Source of the DNA: Chamaecyparis obtusa
Lineage: Eukaryota > Streptophyta > Pinopsida > Cupressales > Cupressaceae
DNA length: 64,000 nt
Direction: 5' to 3'
Assembly: GCA_027943335.1 (NCBI GenBank)
Contig: BSBK01008836.1
Span: 745,001 to 809,000 of the forward strand
The notes under the pieces are model-generated. The model worked only from the letters and a program-made list of their open reading frames with translations. It was not told the DNA's origin and did no database searches. Below, in pieces: positions 32,414 to 43,172 of the stretch; the stretch's first letter is position 1, and every line of letters begins with the position of its first letter. A program made the translations under genes and the position numbers.

Positions 32414-32848
32414 TGATATTGTTATTAGGATTCAACTGTGTAATTTTTGAGCCAAACTCATTGACCCATGTTTCATGAGAAGTTGTTCACAAGAACCATC
32501 TTTCATGGGAATGAATGGAATGCTAAGTACTCATTGCATCGAGGTGATTAGGGGTTGTAATGAATAACACAACACTTGCTAAAGGTTTTGCAAATGGGCT
32601 AGCAAGCTAAGTGGGGATTAAGCTTGGAAGAAACTCCATGGTTAAGCACACTTAACCTGGAGAAATACTAGAATGGGTGACCTCCTGAGAAGGCCTGATG
32701 CTTCACTCCTATGCACATAACCTATATGTAATGAGTTCTAAGTGTACCATTAATTCTCATGTGAAATGGGCTCTTGTGAACCACTATGAAACATGGGTCA
32801 ATGAGTTTGACTCAAAAAATACATAGTTGAATTCTGATAGTAATATCA
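32414..32848. mobile_element. Inverted-repeat element with a 5S-rRNA-like core
   Basis: Arms at 32414-32539 and 32726-32848 are inverted copies of each other, roughly 80% identical by eye, sharing CAAACTCATTGACCCATG without a mismatch. The ends are TGATATT...AATATCA. Flanks AAATG (32409-32413) and AGATG (32849-32853) could be a 5-bp target duplication with one change. The 186 bases between the arms consist mostly of a 5S-like sequence. It codes for no protein. Two readings are possible: a fold-back (MITE-like) transposon that captured 5S sequence, or a solo LTR of a Cassandra-like TRIM element, whose LTRs are known to contain 5S sequence. TG/CA ends and the 5-bp duplication favour the second; the long inverted arms favour the first. 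Confidence 0.65.
32594..32710 (+). pseudogene. 5S rRNA-derived sequence
   Basis: AACTCC.TGGTTAAGC, TACTAGAATGGGTGACC and CTCCTGAGAAGGCCTGATG match the middle and 3' half of plant 5S rRNA in order and spacing. This covers the internal RNA polymerase III control region: the A-box GTTAAGC and the C-box ATGGGTGACC are retained. The 5' third is weakly conserved. It ends CTTCACTCC where 5S ends GTTGCACCCC. It is not a functional 5S gene but may keep promoter activity. Recognition is from memory of the 5S sequence, not from a search. Confidence 0.7.
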
Positions 32849-35664
32849 AGATGAATGCATAGTACTTTTTTGAAATCCAGACCTTTTTCCTTTTGCTATT
32901 CTAGACTATTTAGTTTGCATTTTCAGAAAAAGAGATCAAAAATAAAAAAGTAGAGAATCAACTTTTTGTCCACGTAGTTACAAATAATGTTGGTAAAATC
33001 ATGATTAGTTGGATGTTTACTAAGAGGTTCCCACACAGTTGGTAATTGATTGGAATGTATTGATTTTGAATAACATCTATTTATGACAGTATTAGCAGTG
33101 GGCCATGTTTGATTCATTTCAAGTTGTATCCTAGGTTTAGTTCTACTCCCCAATTCAGTAATTTATAGGACTATTCTGTATTTTAGGTTATCTAATACAA
33201 TTGACATTTTCAGTTTATTTTGATATTTTGGCTGGATATTTGCATTCAACTTGGAGTTAATAATATTGTGGCATGTGTGAGCCTCTATTTTTATCTATTT
33301 TATGGGATACTAAAGGAAAATAACAAAGAACACAAAAAATGCACAAGGAAGAGAGGGGAAGGGTGTGACTGAATACTCCTTCCATAGAATTCATTGATGA
33401 AATTAATGAACACACATGGAGTTTAATGACTGGATATTGCTATCATAGTTTACAATTTAATTTTAGCTTTATATTGATCATTTTTTTTAATTGCACTCTA
33501 TACTAAGTTTTATGTCAATTTCTTTTAGGCCTGCTATTATTTTATGTATTCTACGCTTATGTTGTGCCTTGTGCTGATTATTGGAAGTTTTGATTCATTT
33601 TTTTTTTTTAATATAATAGTGACAAGGTTCCATGTGAGATTGATATTCTTAATGCATAAATGCTTTATTTCTTAAATGATAAATCAACATTGGATAGGGA
33701 TTTGACTTGTTCAATTGATAAGAATGCTACTTGCAAAGAAATTAGTAGTAGATCTGATAGAAGTAAAAGGAGTATGGTACCTGAGAATAGAAGTCAATTG
33801 CAGTCAAAATATTTTCTTCAAAAAGTAGCATCTTCTTGCTTCTTAAATTCAAGGTCTTCCACATTTGTTTGGTCCACATTTGAAATGAAATCTATAAGAG
33901 CATCATGTTGTGTAAAATTAGTTATACTAGGAAAACTTGGATGTCTCAAGTACTTATTAAGAGGCTTTTTAACACAATAAGGATATGCATTGAATCTTTA
34001 TTTTTAATATGTAAAATAGTTATGATAAATCTTAACGAATAGCATGAGCTTTAATTTAACATATATCAAACTTGTGGGTACATATTTTTATATTCCATTA
34101 GAAACAACAACTAGTCACCCTATGGTTAGAGCTTAGTATTAATGAAACAAGTCTCATGTGTTTTCTTGGTATGCCTTTTTAAATAGAACATAAATCAGCT
34201 AGAGTAGAACTCTACATGGATAATATGAAATTCCACCAATCTTAGGTCTCATTGGCTAAAGATGGAAAAATTCCCACAATATTGTTAGCATATAAATAAA
34301 CTTGAATTGTCAAGAAAAGATTTAAATGCTCTCAATTGTACAAATACTTTGAATCTGATTGTGTCACTTATAAAAAATGAGTAATATTCCCACTGTACGA
34401 CCAATTTCTACTGAGAGAGATAAGTACTTTGGCTCTACACCCCTGCCACATAATGAAATTTACATAAGTGTAACCCAGTATAAGGCAAAATTACAATTAG
34501 ATCATCTATGCAATCTAATTAAGTAATTTTGAATGTCTATAAAATCAATGTTGATAAATAATAGGACAAAAAAACTAATATAATAGACATCCCAATTCCT
34601 AATCTAGCAAAGGGTATTGGAAAAGGAAAGGACTTGGGTTCTTTATATCCGGTCATAACTAATGAAAATGGACTCAACCATGAGTATGTTGATCTAAATT
34701 ATACCTATAGCCTCAACAACAAAATAATATTCCAATACTAAAATACCAACTCATGAGCTACAAAGTAATCTAACAAAAATATGTTTGCTGGAACCAAATA
34801 TCTACAAGGGTTTTAGTTTAACTTATGAATTACATTTCCTTTATAAATCAAAAATACTTGCAAGGGTTAAAGTTTTATCCACCCAACTTAACGATTCCCT
34901 AAAATAGAGAAATACATCTATCAACTTCTTAGAAAGATTTTGTACCAAGTTTACACAAATCCTTGGATGTGGTGGTAGGAAGAGTTAGGCTGAAGGCAAC
35001 AAAGCTAACATGGAAAAAATTTGCAGGCAACAGGAAAAAGTAAATAGTCAAACATGTTGACATTTCTCTGAGAAAAAAAATAGAGCTTTGTGGGTTTAAA
35101 AGCCCACACAAAAATCCTATTAGCTAATTAACAATTTATTCAAATTGAAAACAGACAGATTGAGTTCAAATTAAATTAAAGAATGTTTGTAATCTCAAAT
35201 ATCTTTAAATTATCTCACTAAGTAGAGGGATCTTAAACAACATTAGAAATATCTATTCATAAATGAGAAAAATTCTATATTCACTTAAATTATCTGAAAT
35301 GTGTAATTCAATTTCCAATGGTCAACCTGACATATACAAAAGATAATAGAATTAGCATAAGAATTATATGAGATAGTAAAGATTGATTATGAGTTATCTC
35401 CTATTTTTAGTCGATCAAAACATATTTCCATTAACTTGAAGTGTTACTTACATCTTTTTTCCTGTTCTCCTTCTCCTCCATTTTCATTTTATACACAAAT
35501 TTCCTAAAAATAATTTAAAAACATATCCATGTTATAAAAAAATAAATGATCATTATATCTACATTACATTCTATATATCCAAAATTAGGAAGCCAAATAA
35601 AAATAAAAGAACTTGCTCTAAACTGAAAATAGAACCTTGTCCCTCATTATTAATGGTATGAAAC
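32849..35664. other. Unassigned region, no gene recognised
   Basis: Open frames at 32923-33153 (minus) and 33660-33980 (plus, 106 residues, Ser- and Lys-rich) match no family known to me and have no supporting context. A T-run lies at 33598-33610. No LTR ends, terminal repeats or RNA genes were recognised. It lies between the 5S-cored element and the downstream end of the PPR-DYW pseudogene. Confidence 0.4.
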
Positions 35665-36009
35665 AATGCACAAATTGTAGTGCAAAACTATTGTATAAAT
35701 TTCTTCATTTAGCATCATCAATATTCTCAGGAAGAACATTATCCTTCTTTAAAATTATGGAAACAATTAGCATCTCACACAATGCACAAATTGTAGAGAA
35801 AGCATGTTCTACAAATTGCTTCATTTAGCATCACCAATAGTCTCAACAAGAACACTTCCCTTCTTTAAAATGATGGAAACTATTAGCATCTCACATAATG
35901 CACTAAATGTAGTGCAAGCCCGTTCTACAAATTGCTGCATTTAACATCACTAGTAATCTCAGCAAGAACATTATCCTTTAAAATGATGGAAATGGTTTGC
36001 ATCTCTCAC
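35665..36009 (-). repeat. Three tandem copies (116, 116, 113 bp) of the DYW C-terminal coding end
   Basis: Copies at 35665-35780, 35781-35896 and 35897-36009 align over their whole length. On the minus strand each encodes a version of the terminal DYW motif: the middle copy reads DANSFHHFKEGKCSC, a TGA, then DYW and a stop; the left copy reads DANCFHNFKEG with stops; the right copy joins the rest of the DYW domain. The duplication therefore arose from the 3' end of the PPR gene. Confidence 0.85.
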
Positions 36010-36301
36010 AACAATTTATCTTCCAACAATCTTAGAGATAAATTTTGTTGTAGTATGGCAATTAGCACATACTCGAAGGTTCTTAACAACTCTAATAGTT
36101 GTTCTAGGGATTGTATTTAACAAACCAAATGCAATTGCCAACTTTTCTTTGTGGTGGCAGAAAAATAATGTTTTTTCCTCCTCTTCCACATCATTCATTA
36201 ATTGTTTTGAATCTAGAAAATAGCCTACTACCTTCATCTCCCAAGCCAATTTCTCCAACTTTGCATAGATCTCCTGTGTCTATGCGTGTGACCTGTCTCA
36301 T
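35944..36301 (-). pseudogene. PPR-DYW protein, 3' part (DYW deaminase domain), downstream of Gypsy-2
   Basis: On the minus strand the frame reads DRSH, a TAG where Gln is usual, TQEIYAKLEKLAWEMKVVGY, DVEEEEKTLFFCHHKEKLAIA, IRVVKNLRVCANCHT, KFISKIVGR, a stop, IVVRDANHFHHFKG, then CSC, a TGA and DY with the final Trp changed to TAG. The deaminase zinc ligands HxE (H-K-E) and CxxC (CANC) are still there. DYW proteins act in C-to-U RNA editing in plastids and mitochondria. This half is cut from its upstream part by Gypsy-2 and has several stops, so it is a pseudogene. Confidence 0.92.
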
Positions 36302-37110
36302 TGATGTAGGAGCATCTTGGGTGTAAGGACAATCTTGCATCACCCAAAAATATTTCTAGTTTCTTTTCAATAAGGGCTATCTTGTGAAGACCCGCTATTT
36401 ATGAAAACTTACTATTTTTATTAAGTTGGTCATACGAGCTCGATATGTTCTAATTTCATAGGTGGAGGTTCATCTTAGTCATATCAACTACCGGTTGAGT
36501 TTCATTGCCATATCATCTGTATTGGTGAAGTTAAATTGAGGTTTTTGGGTACAAAATCTTTGAGCTCAATTTTTAAGGCCTTAGAGGCTCTAGATCATGA
36601 TAAACCCCTAGCTGATTAGAGCTTGCATGAATTATCTACTATAGATCAGGTCCTGCCATTTCTGAAAAGTGGTTATAATAGCCAAACGGAGCAGCTACGG
36701 TTAAAAAGTTATGGGCTCTGGAAGTTGGGATACCTAAAAATAAAATTTGTAATTATTTTGAGTCGACCCTAATGTACTAATTATGAAAAATAAAATAATT
36801 CTAGGGATAGTCAGCCTTAATGGGTAAAATTTCTAGAACCTTCTCAGGTAGTGGAAAATTGCCTATATAAGGAAGGCCCATAGTGTTTTCTAGGGTAGTT
36901 CGGAGTAGTAGTTCTAGGTAATAATTCAAGGGTTTATCGTACAAAATATAGTAAGGAAAATGCCCATGTGGATTTGCATATTGTAATTTTGAAATTTATA
37001 ATTCCACACTTGTGGAGATAATAAGAAGCCCATTTTCTATTCTTGTAAATTGCAGTTGTTTATCTATTTCTATTATGTGTTTGTGGTATTAAGGGGAGCA
37101 CCCTTCATCA
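36302..37110 (+). repeat. Gypsy-2 5' LTR
   Basis: From TGATGTAGGAGCATCTTGGG to AGCACCCTTCATCA, 809 bases; collinear with 41691-42493. Confidence 0.9.
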
Positions 37111-37112
37111 AG

Positions 37113-37123
37113 TGGTATCAGAG
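37113..37123 (+). other. Gypsy-2 primer-binding site for initiator tRNA-Met
   Basis: TGGTATCAGAG two bases after the 5' LTR. Confidence 0.9.
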
Positions 37124-37299
37124 TAAGAGTTCCTAAGTGTGTAGACAAATCACCAATTGTGAGGCAGTTTGCACTATGACTGTGCTTTAGGGTTTCAGTG
37201 ATAAGCACAAAAATACCTCCATGAAGGGAACATGGTAGAAGAGCTAGTAGTGTGTCACCTAAGGTTAGAGCCCTCTAGAGACAAGTGCGAGAATTGCAA

Positions 37300-38330
37300 G
37301 AAGAGATTCATAGAGGAATGAATCTTACAGTCAGAGAAAAAGAAAGGATGAAGCCAAAGAAGAGAGAAATTTTGATTAGGAAGGAGAAGGCAAAATTCTA
37401 AACCAAGAGGAAGAAATACTTTTTCAAACCATTTCCAAGATTGGGAAAAGACCTAAGATTGAAGTTCCTACATTTTCAAGAAATCTTAACCCAGAAGAGT
37501 TGATCAATTGGATCAATGAATTAGAAGAATTTTTTGAGTATGAAGATATCAAGGATCCTGATAGGGTCAAGTTTACAAAGGCCACACTAAAGGGTCATGC
37601 AAAAATCTAGTGGCTCGAGATTCAATTGGAATGAAATAAAAGAGGAAATGAGAAAATCACAAGATGGGATCAAATGGTGGATAAATTGAAGCAACAATTC
37701 ATTCCTGTTGGTTATGAGCTTGATCTACTAAAGAAAATGCAAGGTTTGAAGAAAGCAAGGAAATCTGTTTAGGAGTATATGAAGGAGTTCTATCGAATCC
37801 TCATCATAACAGGCCATGCAGAAGTTGACAAGGATAAAGTTTCCCGTTATCTTAATGGGTTAAGGCCGAGCATTCAAGAGGAGTTGAATTTGTTTTGAAT
37901 GAACATTATTGAAGAGGCATACCAGTTTTCCCTAAAAGTAGAAGACAAACTAAACAAGAAGTTTGAAAGAAGACAAAGCATAAGAGGTCATGGTAGAAGA
38001 TCAGTAGACAGTCTTATGGAGGCTGAATTGAAGATCAAAAGAAGAAGGATGCGGCTAGTAGAAGTCAAAATCAAAGAGGAAATGATTTCAATCATTTCCA
38101 TGATCAGAATAATAGAGATCAGAGAGGAAGGGGAAGAGGACAAGGAATAGGAAGAGGAGGCTTATGTGGAACATTTTTTCACTATGGAGAAGAATGTCAT
38201 TGGGAATATGAATATCCAAAATGCCAAGGAATGACAAATAGGAGAACGGAAGGCCAGAAAAGAGTTTCACATGTGGATGAAGATGCAAAATCATCACATT
38301 CTGAAGATACTAAAAGAGGATAAATGCTAA
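37300..38330 (+). pseudogene. Gypsy-2 gag relic
   Basis: The core reads EELINWINELEEFFEYEDIKD near 37500, then TKATLKGHAKI, a TAG in place of the second Trp-region codon, KITRWDQMVDKLKQQFIP, DLLKKMQGLKKARKSV, and VSRYLNGLRPSIQEELNLF near 37850, a standard Ty3/Gypsy capsid. The basic tail and a decayed zinc knuckle (FHYGEECHWEYEY, both N-terminal Cys lost) follow up to about 38220. Stops and at least one frameshift are present. Confidence 0.85.
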
Positions 38331-38389
38331 TTAATAGAAGAGCCCTGCGGAGTGGTGAGAATGAACTTGAGCAAAGGAGGAGCTCATTT

Positions 38390-38923
38390 CACACTAGATG
38401 CAAGTGTTAAGATAAATGTTGTGACATGATAATTGATAGTGGAAGCATTGACAATTTTGTGTCAGAGGAAATGGTCACAAAGTTAAAGCTCAAGAGGCAA
38501 AAATGTGCACATCCATATCAGATTGCCTGGGTTCAGGATGACCACAAGGTAATGGTCAATGAATAGTGCCTAGTGAAGTTCAAGATTGGAGTATACCATG
38601 ATGAGGTACTATTCATTATCATACCTATGGATTCATGTCATATGTTCTTGGGTATGCCATGGTAGTTTGACAAGCATGCTATACATGATGGTCATGTGAA
38701 TACCTATTCCTTAAAAAAGGATGGCATGCGACATAAGCTAAAGCCATTAAAGGACATAGAAGAAAAGGTATGTAGTAATGAAAGGATAAGTTTTTTTGAT
38801 GGAAGAAAGTTCCTAGAGGGTATGAGGCATGAGAATATGTGTTTTGCTTTAATTCTGAAAGCTGGTAAAGAGGAAGTAGAAGATGTGCCTATAGAAGTTG
38901 GAGATTTGTTGAATGAGTTTTAG
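38390..38923 (+). pseudogene. Gypsy-2 protease relic
   Basis: CDMIIDSGSIDNFVSEEMV at about 38420-38475 keeps the D-S-G active site. HPYQIAWVQDDHKVMVNE, a TAG (Gln expected), then MDSCHMFLGMPW, another TAG (Gln expected) and FDKHAIHDGHVNTYSL follow. The frame then runs open to a TAG at 38921. The arrangement equals that of E4's protease. Confidence 0.88.
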
Positions 38924-39049
38924 GATATTATATTTGATAATGTGCCTGATGGATTACCACCTATAAGGAAGATCAGTCATTAGATGGACTTGATTCCAGG
39001 AGCCATTTTTCCAAGTAAGGCAGCACATAGAATGACACCAACATAAAGT

Positions 39050-40476
39050 GAAGAGTTGAACATACAAGTACATGATGAGTTGTTACAGAAGGGGTTATTC
39101 AAGAGAGTCTGAGTCCATGCGCTATACTAGTACTATTAGCACCAAAGAAGAATGGAGAATGGAGGATGTGTACAAATTCTAAGGCTATTAACAAGATCAA
39201 AATTAAGTACAAGTTTCCATTACTACGGATGGATGATATTATGGATTGTTTGAGTGGAGCTGTGTATTTCTCAAAGATAGATCTAAAGAGTGGATATCAT
39301 CAGATTTAGATCAGAGAAGGAGATTAATGGAAGACTAATTTAAAGACAAAGGAAGGATTGTATGAGTGGTTAGTCATGCCTTTTGGGCTAACCAATGCAC
39401 TGAGCACTTTCATGCAGCTCATGAATGAGGTTCTGAAAGAGTTTCTGGGTAAGTTTGTCATTGTTTACCTAGATGATATTTTGATCTTTAGTAAGACATT
39501 GGAGGAGCATATGATGCATGTTTGTATGGTGTTTGAGAAGTTAAGAGAATAGAAATTGTTGATTAATTTGAAGAAGTGCAGTTTTGTGAAAAAGGAGTTA
39601 GTCTATCTAGGATTTTTAGTTTCAATAGAAGGTCTAAAAATGGACCCAAAGAAAGTGAAGGCTATCCTTGAATGGCCTACTCCAAGGAGTGCTATTGAGG
39701 TAAGATCTTTTCATGGTTTGGCTAGCTTTTACAAAAAATTTATCATGAGTTTTAGCAGTATTTGTGGACCCTTGAATGAAACAATGAGAGGAGATAGGAA
39801 TAATTTTAAGTGGACTATAGGGGTAGATAAGAGTTTTAAACTATTGAAACAAAAAGCTATAGAACAACCTATTTTAGCAATTCTAGCTTTTAATAAGGTG
39901 TTTCAAGTAGACTGTGATGCTAGTGGTATTGCAATAGGAGCTATTTTGAGCCAAGAAGGTAAACCTATTGCTTATTTTAGTGAGAAGTTAAATGATGCCA
40001 AGAGGAAATATCCTATTTATGATCAAGAATTTTATGCTATAGTTTAGGTATTGAAGAAGTGGAGACACTATTTTCTTCCTAAAGAGTTTGTTTTGTATAC
40101 TAATCATCAAGCTTTGCAATATTTGAATAGTCAAGGAAAGTTGAATCAAAGACATTTGAAATGGGTTGATATTTTGCAGAGTTACACATTTGTTCTAAAA
40201 CAAAAGAGTGGAAAGTCTAAAAGGGTTGCAAATGCACTTAATAGAAGGCAAATTTTGTTGACAGAGATGCATATTGAGGTGGTTAGGTTCAAGGAACTCA
40301 AGAGTTTGTATCTAGAGGATCCTAATTTTGGTGAAGCTTGGAAAGCTTGTATAGAACCTATTACTCTAGATAGAATGAAGTGGATAGATTTCATTATTTG
40401 GGATGGTATGCTATTAAGAGGGAATCAGTTTTGCAATCCACAAAGTTCTATGAGGGAGAATTATTACTGGCCATAG
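39050..40476 (+). pseudogene. Gypsy-2 reverse transcriptase and RNase H relic
   Basis: APKKNGEWRMC near 39140, YKFPLLRMDDIMDCLSGA near 39210, SKIDLKSGYHQI near 39275, [14 protein letters not shown] (39358), and the active site [13 protein letters not shown] (YLDD) near 39460. The connection and RNase H follow at 39556-40047 (VDCDASGIAIGAILSQEGK, YFSEKLNDAKRKYPIYDQE) and 40051-40476 (WRHYFLPKEFVLYTNHQAL). Only single stops break the frame from 39358 onward, mostly TAG. One of the better preserved RT copies here. Confidence 0.92.
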
Positions 40477-41652
40477 TTATAGCAAGATGTCAAGAAGTTT
40501 GTACAAAGTTGCAGAGTATGTCAAATGGAAAAAGGAGCAAAGAAAAATATAGGGTTGTATCAGCCATTACCTGTACTAGAGAAGCCTTGGGAGGATATCA
40601 GTATATACTTTTTTCTTGGTTTACCATGGACTAAGTGGGGGTATGATTCAATTTTTGTGGTGGTTGATAGGTTTTCAAAGATGGCACATTTCATTCCCTA
40701 CAAGAAGACTAATGATACCATTCATGTGGCGGAATTGTTTTTCAAAGAAGTGGTGAGACTACATGGTTTTCCAAAGAGCATAGTTTCAGATCAAGACACT
40801 AAGTTTGTTGGGTATTTCTAGTGCACATTGTGGAAGAAGTTAAAGATAGATTTTAAGTTCAATTCATCACATCATCCATAGACTGATGGACATAAAATGG
40901 TGGTGAATAGGAGTTTGGGAAATTTGTTGAGATGTTTGGTTGGAGATAAGCCACCAGGATGGGATTTAATTTTACCACAGATGGAATTTGCATACAATAA
41001 TTCTGTGAACAGGAGAATTGGTAAATCACCATTTGAGATTGTATATGGAAGTAGTCCCAAAAATTCTTCTAACTTGAGGAAGATAGACAAATGAGGAATA
41101 AGTAGTGCTAAAGCTGAGGATTTTGCAGAACATTTGAAGAACATCCATGAGGAGGTGAGGAAGCACATTACCAAGATGAATGCCTAGTATAAGGCAAAGG
41201 CAGATGAGAAAAGGAGGCATAAGGAATTTAAGGTTGGGGATGAAGTCATGGTTCATTTGTAAAAGGAGTGATTTCCAGTAGGTACATATAAAAAGTTGAA
41301 AATGAAGAAGTTTGGGGCATGTAAGATATTGAAGAAACATGATTCAAGAAATGCTTATGAGGTAGAGTTGCCTATAGAGATGAATATTTCACCAGTATTT
41401 AATATTTTAGATCTGACAGAGTATCATGAAGAAGGTGTTGAAGATGAAATCATAGAGGCACAATGGAATATTCTAGCAACTACTTCGGCTATCAAGGAGA
41501 TTGAGGATATACTAGATAGTCATGTTGGCAGAAGCACAAGGAACATGACATACGAAGAATATCTGGTCAAATGGAAAGGATGACCTATTGAAGATTCATC
41601 ATGGATGACAAGAGAGGAGGTTGACCATCTTGGTTTTCCTTTATACACCTGA
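40477..41652 (+). pseudogene. Gypsy-2 integrase and chromodomain relic
   Basis: The zinc finger end [13 protein letters not shown] is near 40515. The core has [31 protein letters not shown], a TAG at 40819, and SSHHP, TAG, TDGH (Gln expected). EFAYNNSVNRRIGKSPFE and the C-terminal block FGACKILKKHD.RNAYEVEL follow. The chromodomain YEEYLVKWKG, a TGA, PIEDSSWMTREE ends at TGA 41650-41652. In the chromodomain the aromatic that usually follows KWKG is lost to the stop. Confidence 0.9.
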
Positions 41653-41690
41653 GATGTGATAGAGTCACTTCTCAAATTACCCCGGGTGTT

Positions 41691-42493
41691 TGATGCAAGA
41701 GAATTCTCGGTGTAAGGGCAATCTTGCATCGCCCAAAAATATTTCTGGTTTCTTTTCAATAAGAGCTATCTTGTGCAAATATTTTATTTATGGAAACTTA
41801 CTATTTTTAGTAAGTTGGTCATACAAGCTCAAAATGTTCTGATTTCACAAGTGGAGGTTCATCTTAGTCATATTAACCTTACAATTGAGTTTCATTGCCA
41901 TATCATTGGTATTGGTGAATTTATTGAGGTTTTTGGGTACAAAATCTTTGAGCTCAAATTTGAAGGCCTTAGAGGCTTTGGATCATGATTGACCCCCAAT
42001 TGACTAGAGCTTGCACAAGTTAGGCACTATAGATCAGGTCCCGCCATTTCTGAAAAGTGGTTATAATAGCCAAACATAGCTACAGTTAAAAAGTTATGGC
42101 CTTCGAAAGTTGGGATACCTAAAAATAAAGTTTGTAATTATTTTGAGCTGACCCTAGTGTAATAATAATGAAAAATAAAATAATTCTATGGATAGTCAGC
42201 CTTAATGGCTAAATTTATAGAACCTTCTTGGACGGTGGAAAATTGCCTATATAAGAAGGCCCTAAGTATTTTCTAGGGTAGTTCGGGGTAGTAGTTCAAG
42301 GTAATAATTCGAGGCTTTGTCCTATAGAATATTGTAAGGAAAATTCCCATGTGGCTTTGCATATTGTAATTATGAAATTTGTAATTCCACACTTGTAGAG
42401 ATAATAAGAAGCCCATTTTCTGTTCTTGCAAATTGTTGTTGTTTCTCTATTTCTATTATGTGTTTGTGGTATTAAGGGGAGCACCCTTCATCA
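41691..42493 (+). repeat. Gypsy-2 3' LTR
   Basis: From TGATGCAAGAGAATTCTCGG to AGCACCCTTCATCA, 803 bases, followed by CTCCT. The differing first ~25 bases compared with the 5' LTR reflect decay. Confidence 0.9.
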
Positions 42494-43172
42494 CTCCTAC
42501 ACAAAATGTATGTATCATTTTATGGCCTTCGATCCAACTACATCAAGGGATATTCTTGATTCATCTATTTCTCATCAATCTTCTTAGTATTTGAACCTCA
42601 CCCCATCTACCCACTTTTGCATAGATGTTTGAGAGAAGAACATAAGTTATAGGATTCTTAGGATCTAAATGAAGAAGTAGCATCGTTGTAAATAATCCTA
42701 AGCCTACATTCAAATATAGAAAATCAAGAAGTAGCATCGTTGTAAATACTCCAAAGCCTACATTCAAATTTTATCTGTAGGTACCAAGAAAACACATCCA
42801 CACAATCACCATAGGTTTAACTAACATCTTAATGATAAATCTTAAAGTTTCCTCAATATGACCAAAATGAGAAAGAATGTCCAATATGCACACATAATGA
42901 TCAACTATAAGCATAATGCAATAAAAATTAATCCTATGATTAAAGTATGCACAACCCTCATTTGCTAAACTTGCATAGATGTATGAAAATAGAACACAAC
43001 CAAAGATTACAATGTTAGGATATGTTCTAGAGAGCTTCATTAATTCAAATAATTTGAGATCATCCTCAAAAAATACATTTTATGCATATCCTCCAATCAT
43101 GAAATTCCATGAGACCACATTTCTTTGAGGAATTTTGTCAAATACATCATGTGCCTTGCCATATATTCTAGC
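42494..43172 (-). pseudogene. PPR-DYW protein, upstream part (PPR repeats and E motif)
   Basis: Minus-strand reading from 43172: ARIYGKAHDVFDKIPQRNVV, SWNFMIGGYA, a stop, then NVFFEDDLKLFELMKLSRTY, PNIVIFGCVLFS, LANEGCAYFNH, VDHYVCILDILSHFGHIEET, VWMCFLGTYR, then the E motif LDPKNPITYVLLSNIYAK, VGRWGEVQILRRLMRNR, and CSWIEGHKMIHTFCVG at the Gypsy-2 border. This is the canonical order of the last PPR repeats, E and E+ motifs that precede a DYW domain. A ~50-bp duplication lies at the start of the E motif. Stops occur in several places. Upstream repeats are not recognisable beyond 43172. Confidence 0.92.

Larger units (their letters stand above)
36302..42493 (+). mobile_element. Gypsy-2, chromodomain Ty3/Gypsy element inserted in the PPR-DYW pseudogene
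   Basis: LTRs 36302-37110 and 41691-42493 with TGATG.../...CATCA ends enclose a primer site, gag, protease, RT, RNase H, integrase and chromodomain. The target duplication is CTCAT (36297-36301) and CTCCT (42494-42498), one base different. The host sequence on both sides is PPR-DYW coding sequence that rejoins in frame. Many TAG codons replace Gln, so it is inactive. Confidence 0.94.

Noticed and set aside
32414..32848. 9-bp target duplication of a Mutator-like element around the 5S-cored unit
   Set aside because: The nine flanking bases match at only four positions, whereas the 5-bp comparison matches at four of five.
33660..33980. 106-residue plus-strand frame as a host gene
   Set aside because: No recognised domain, no neighbouring exon signals and no conserved partner in the window; kept only as an unassigned region.
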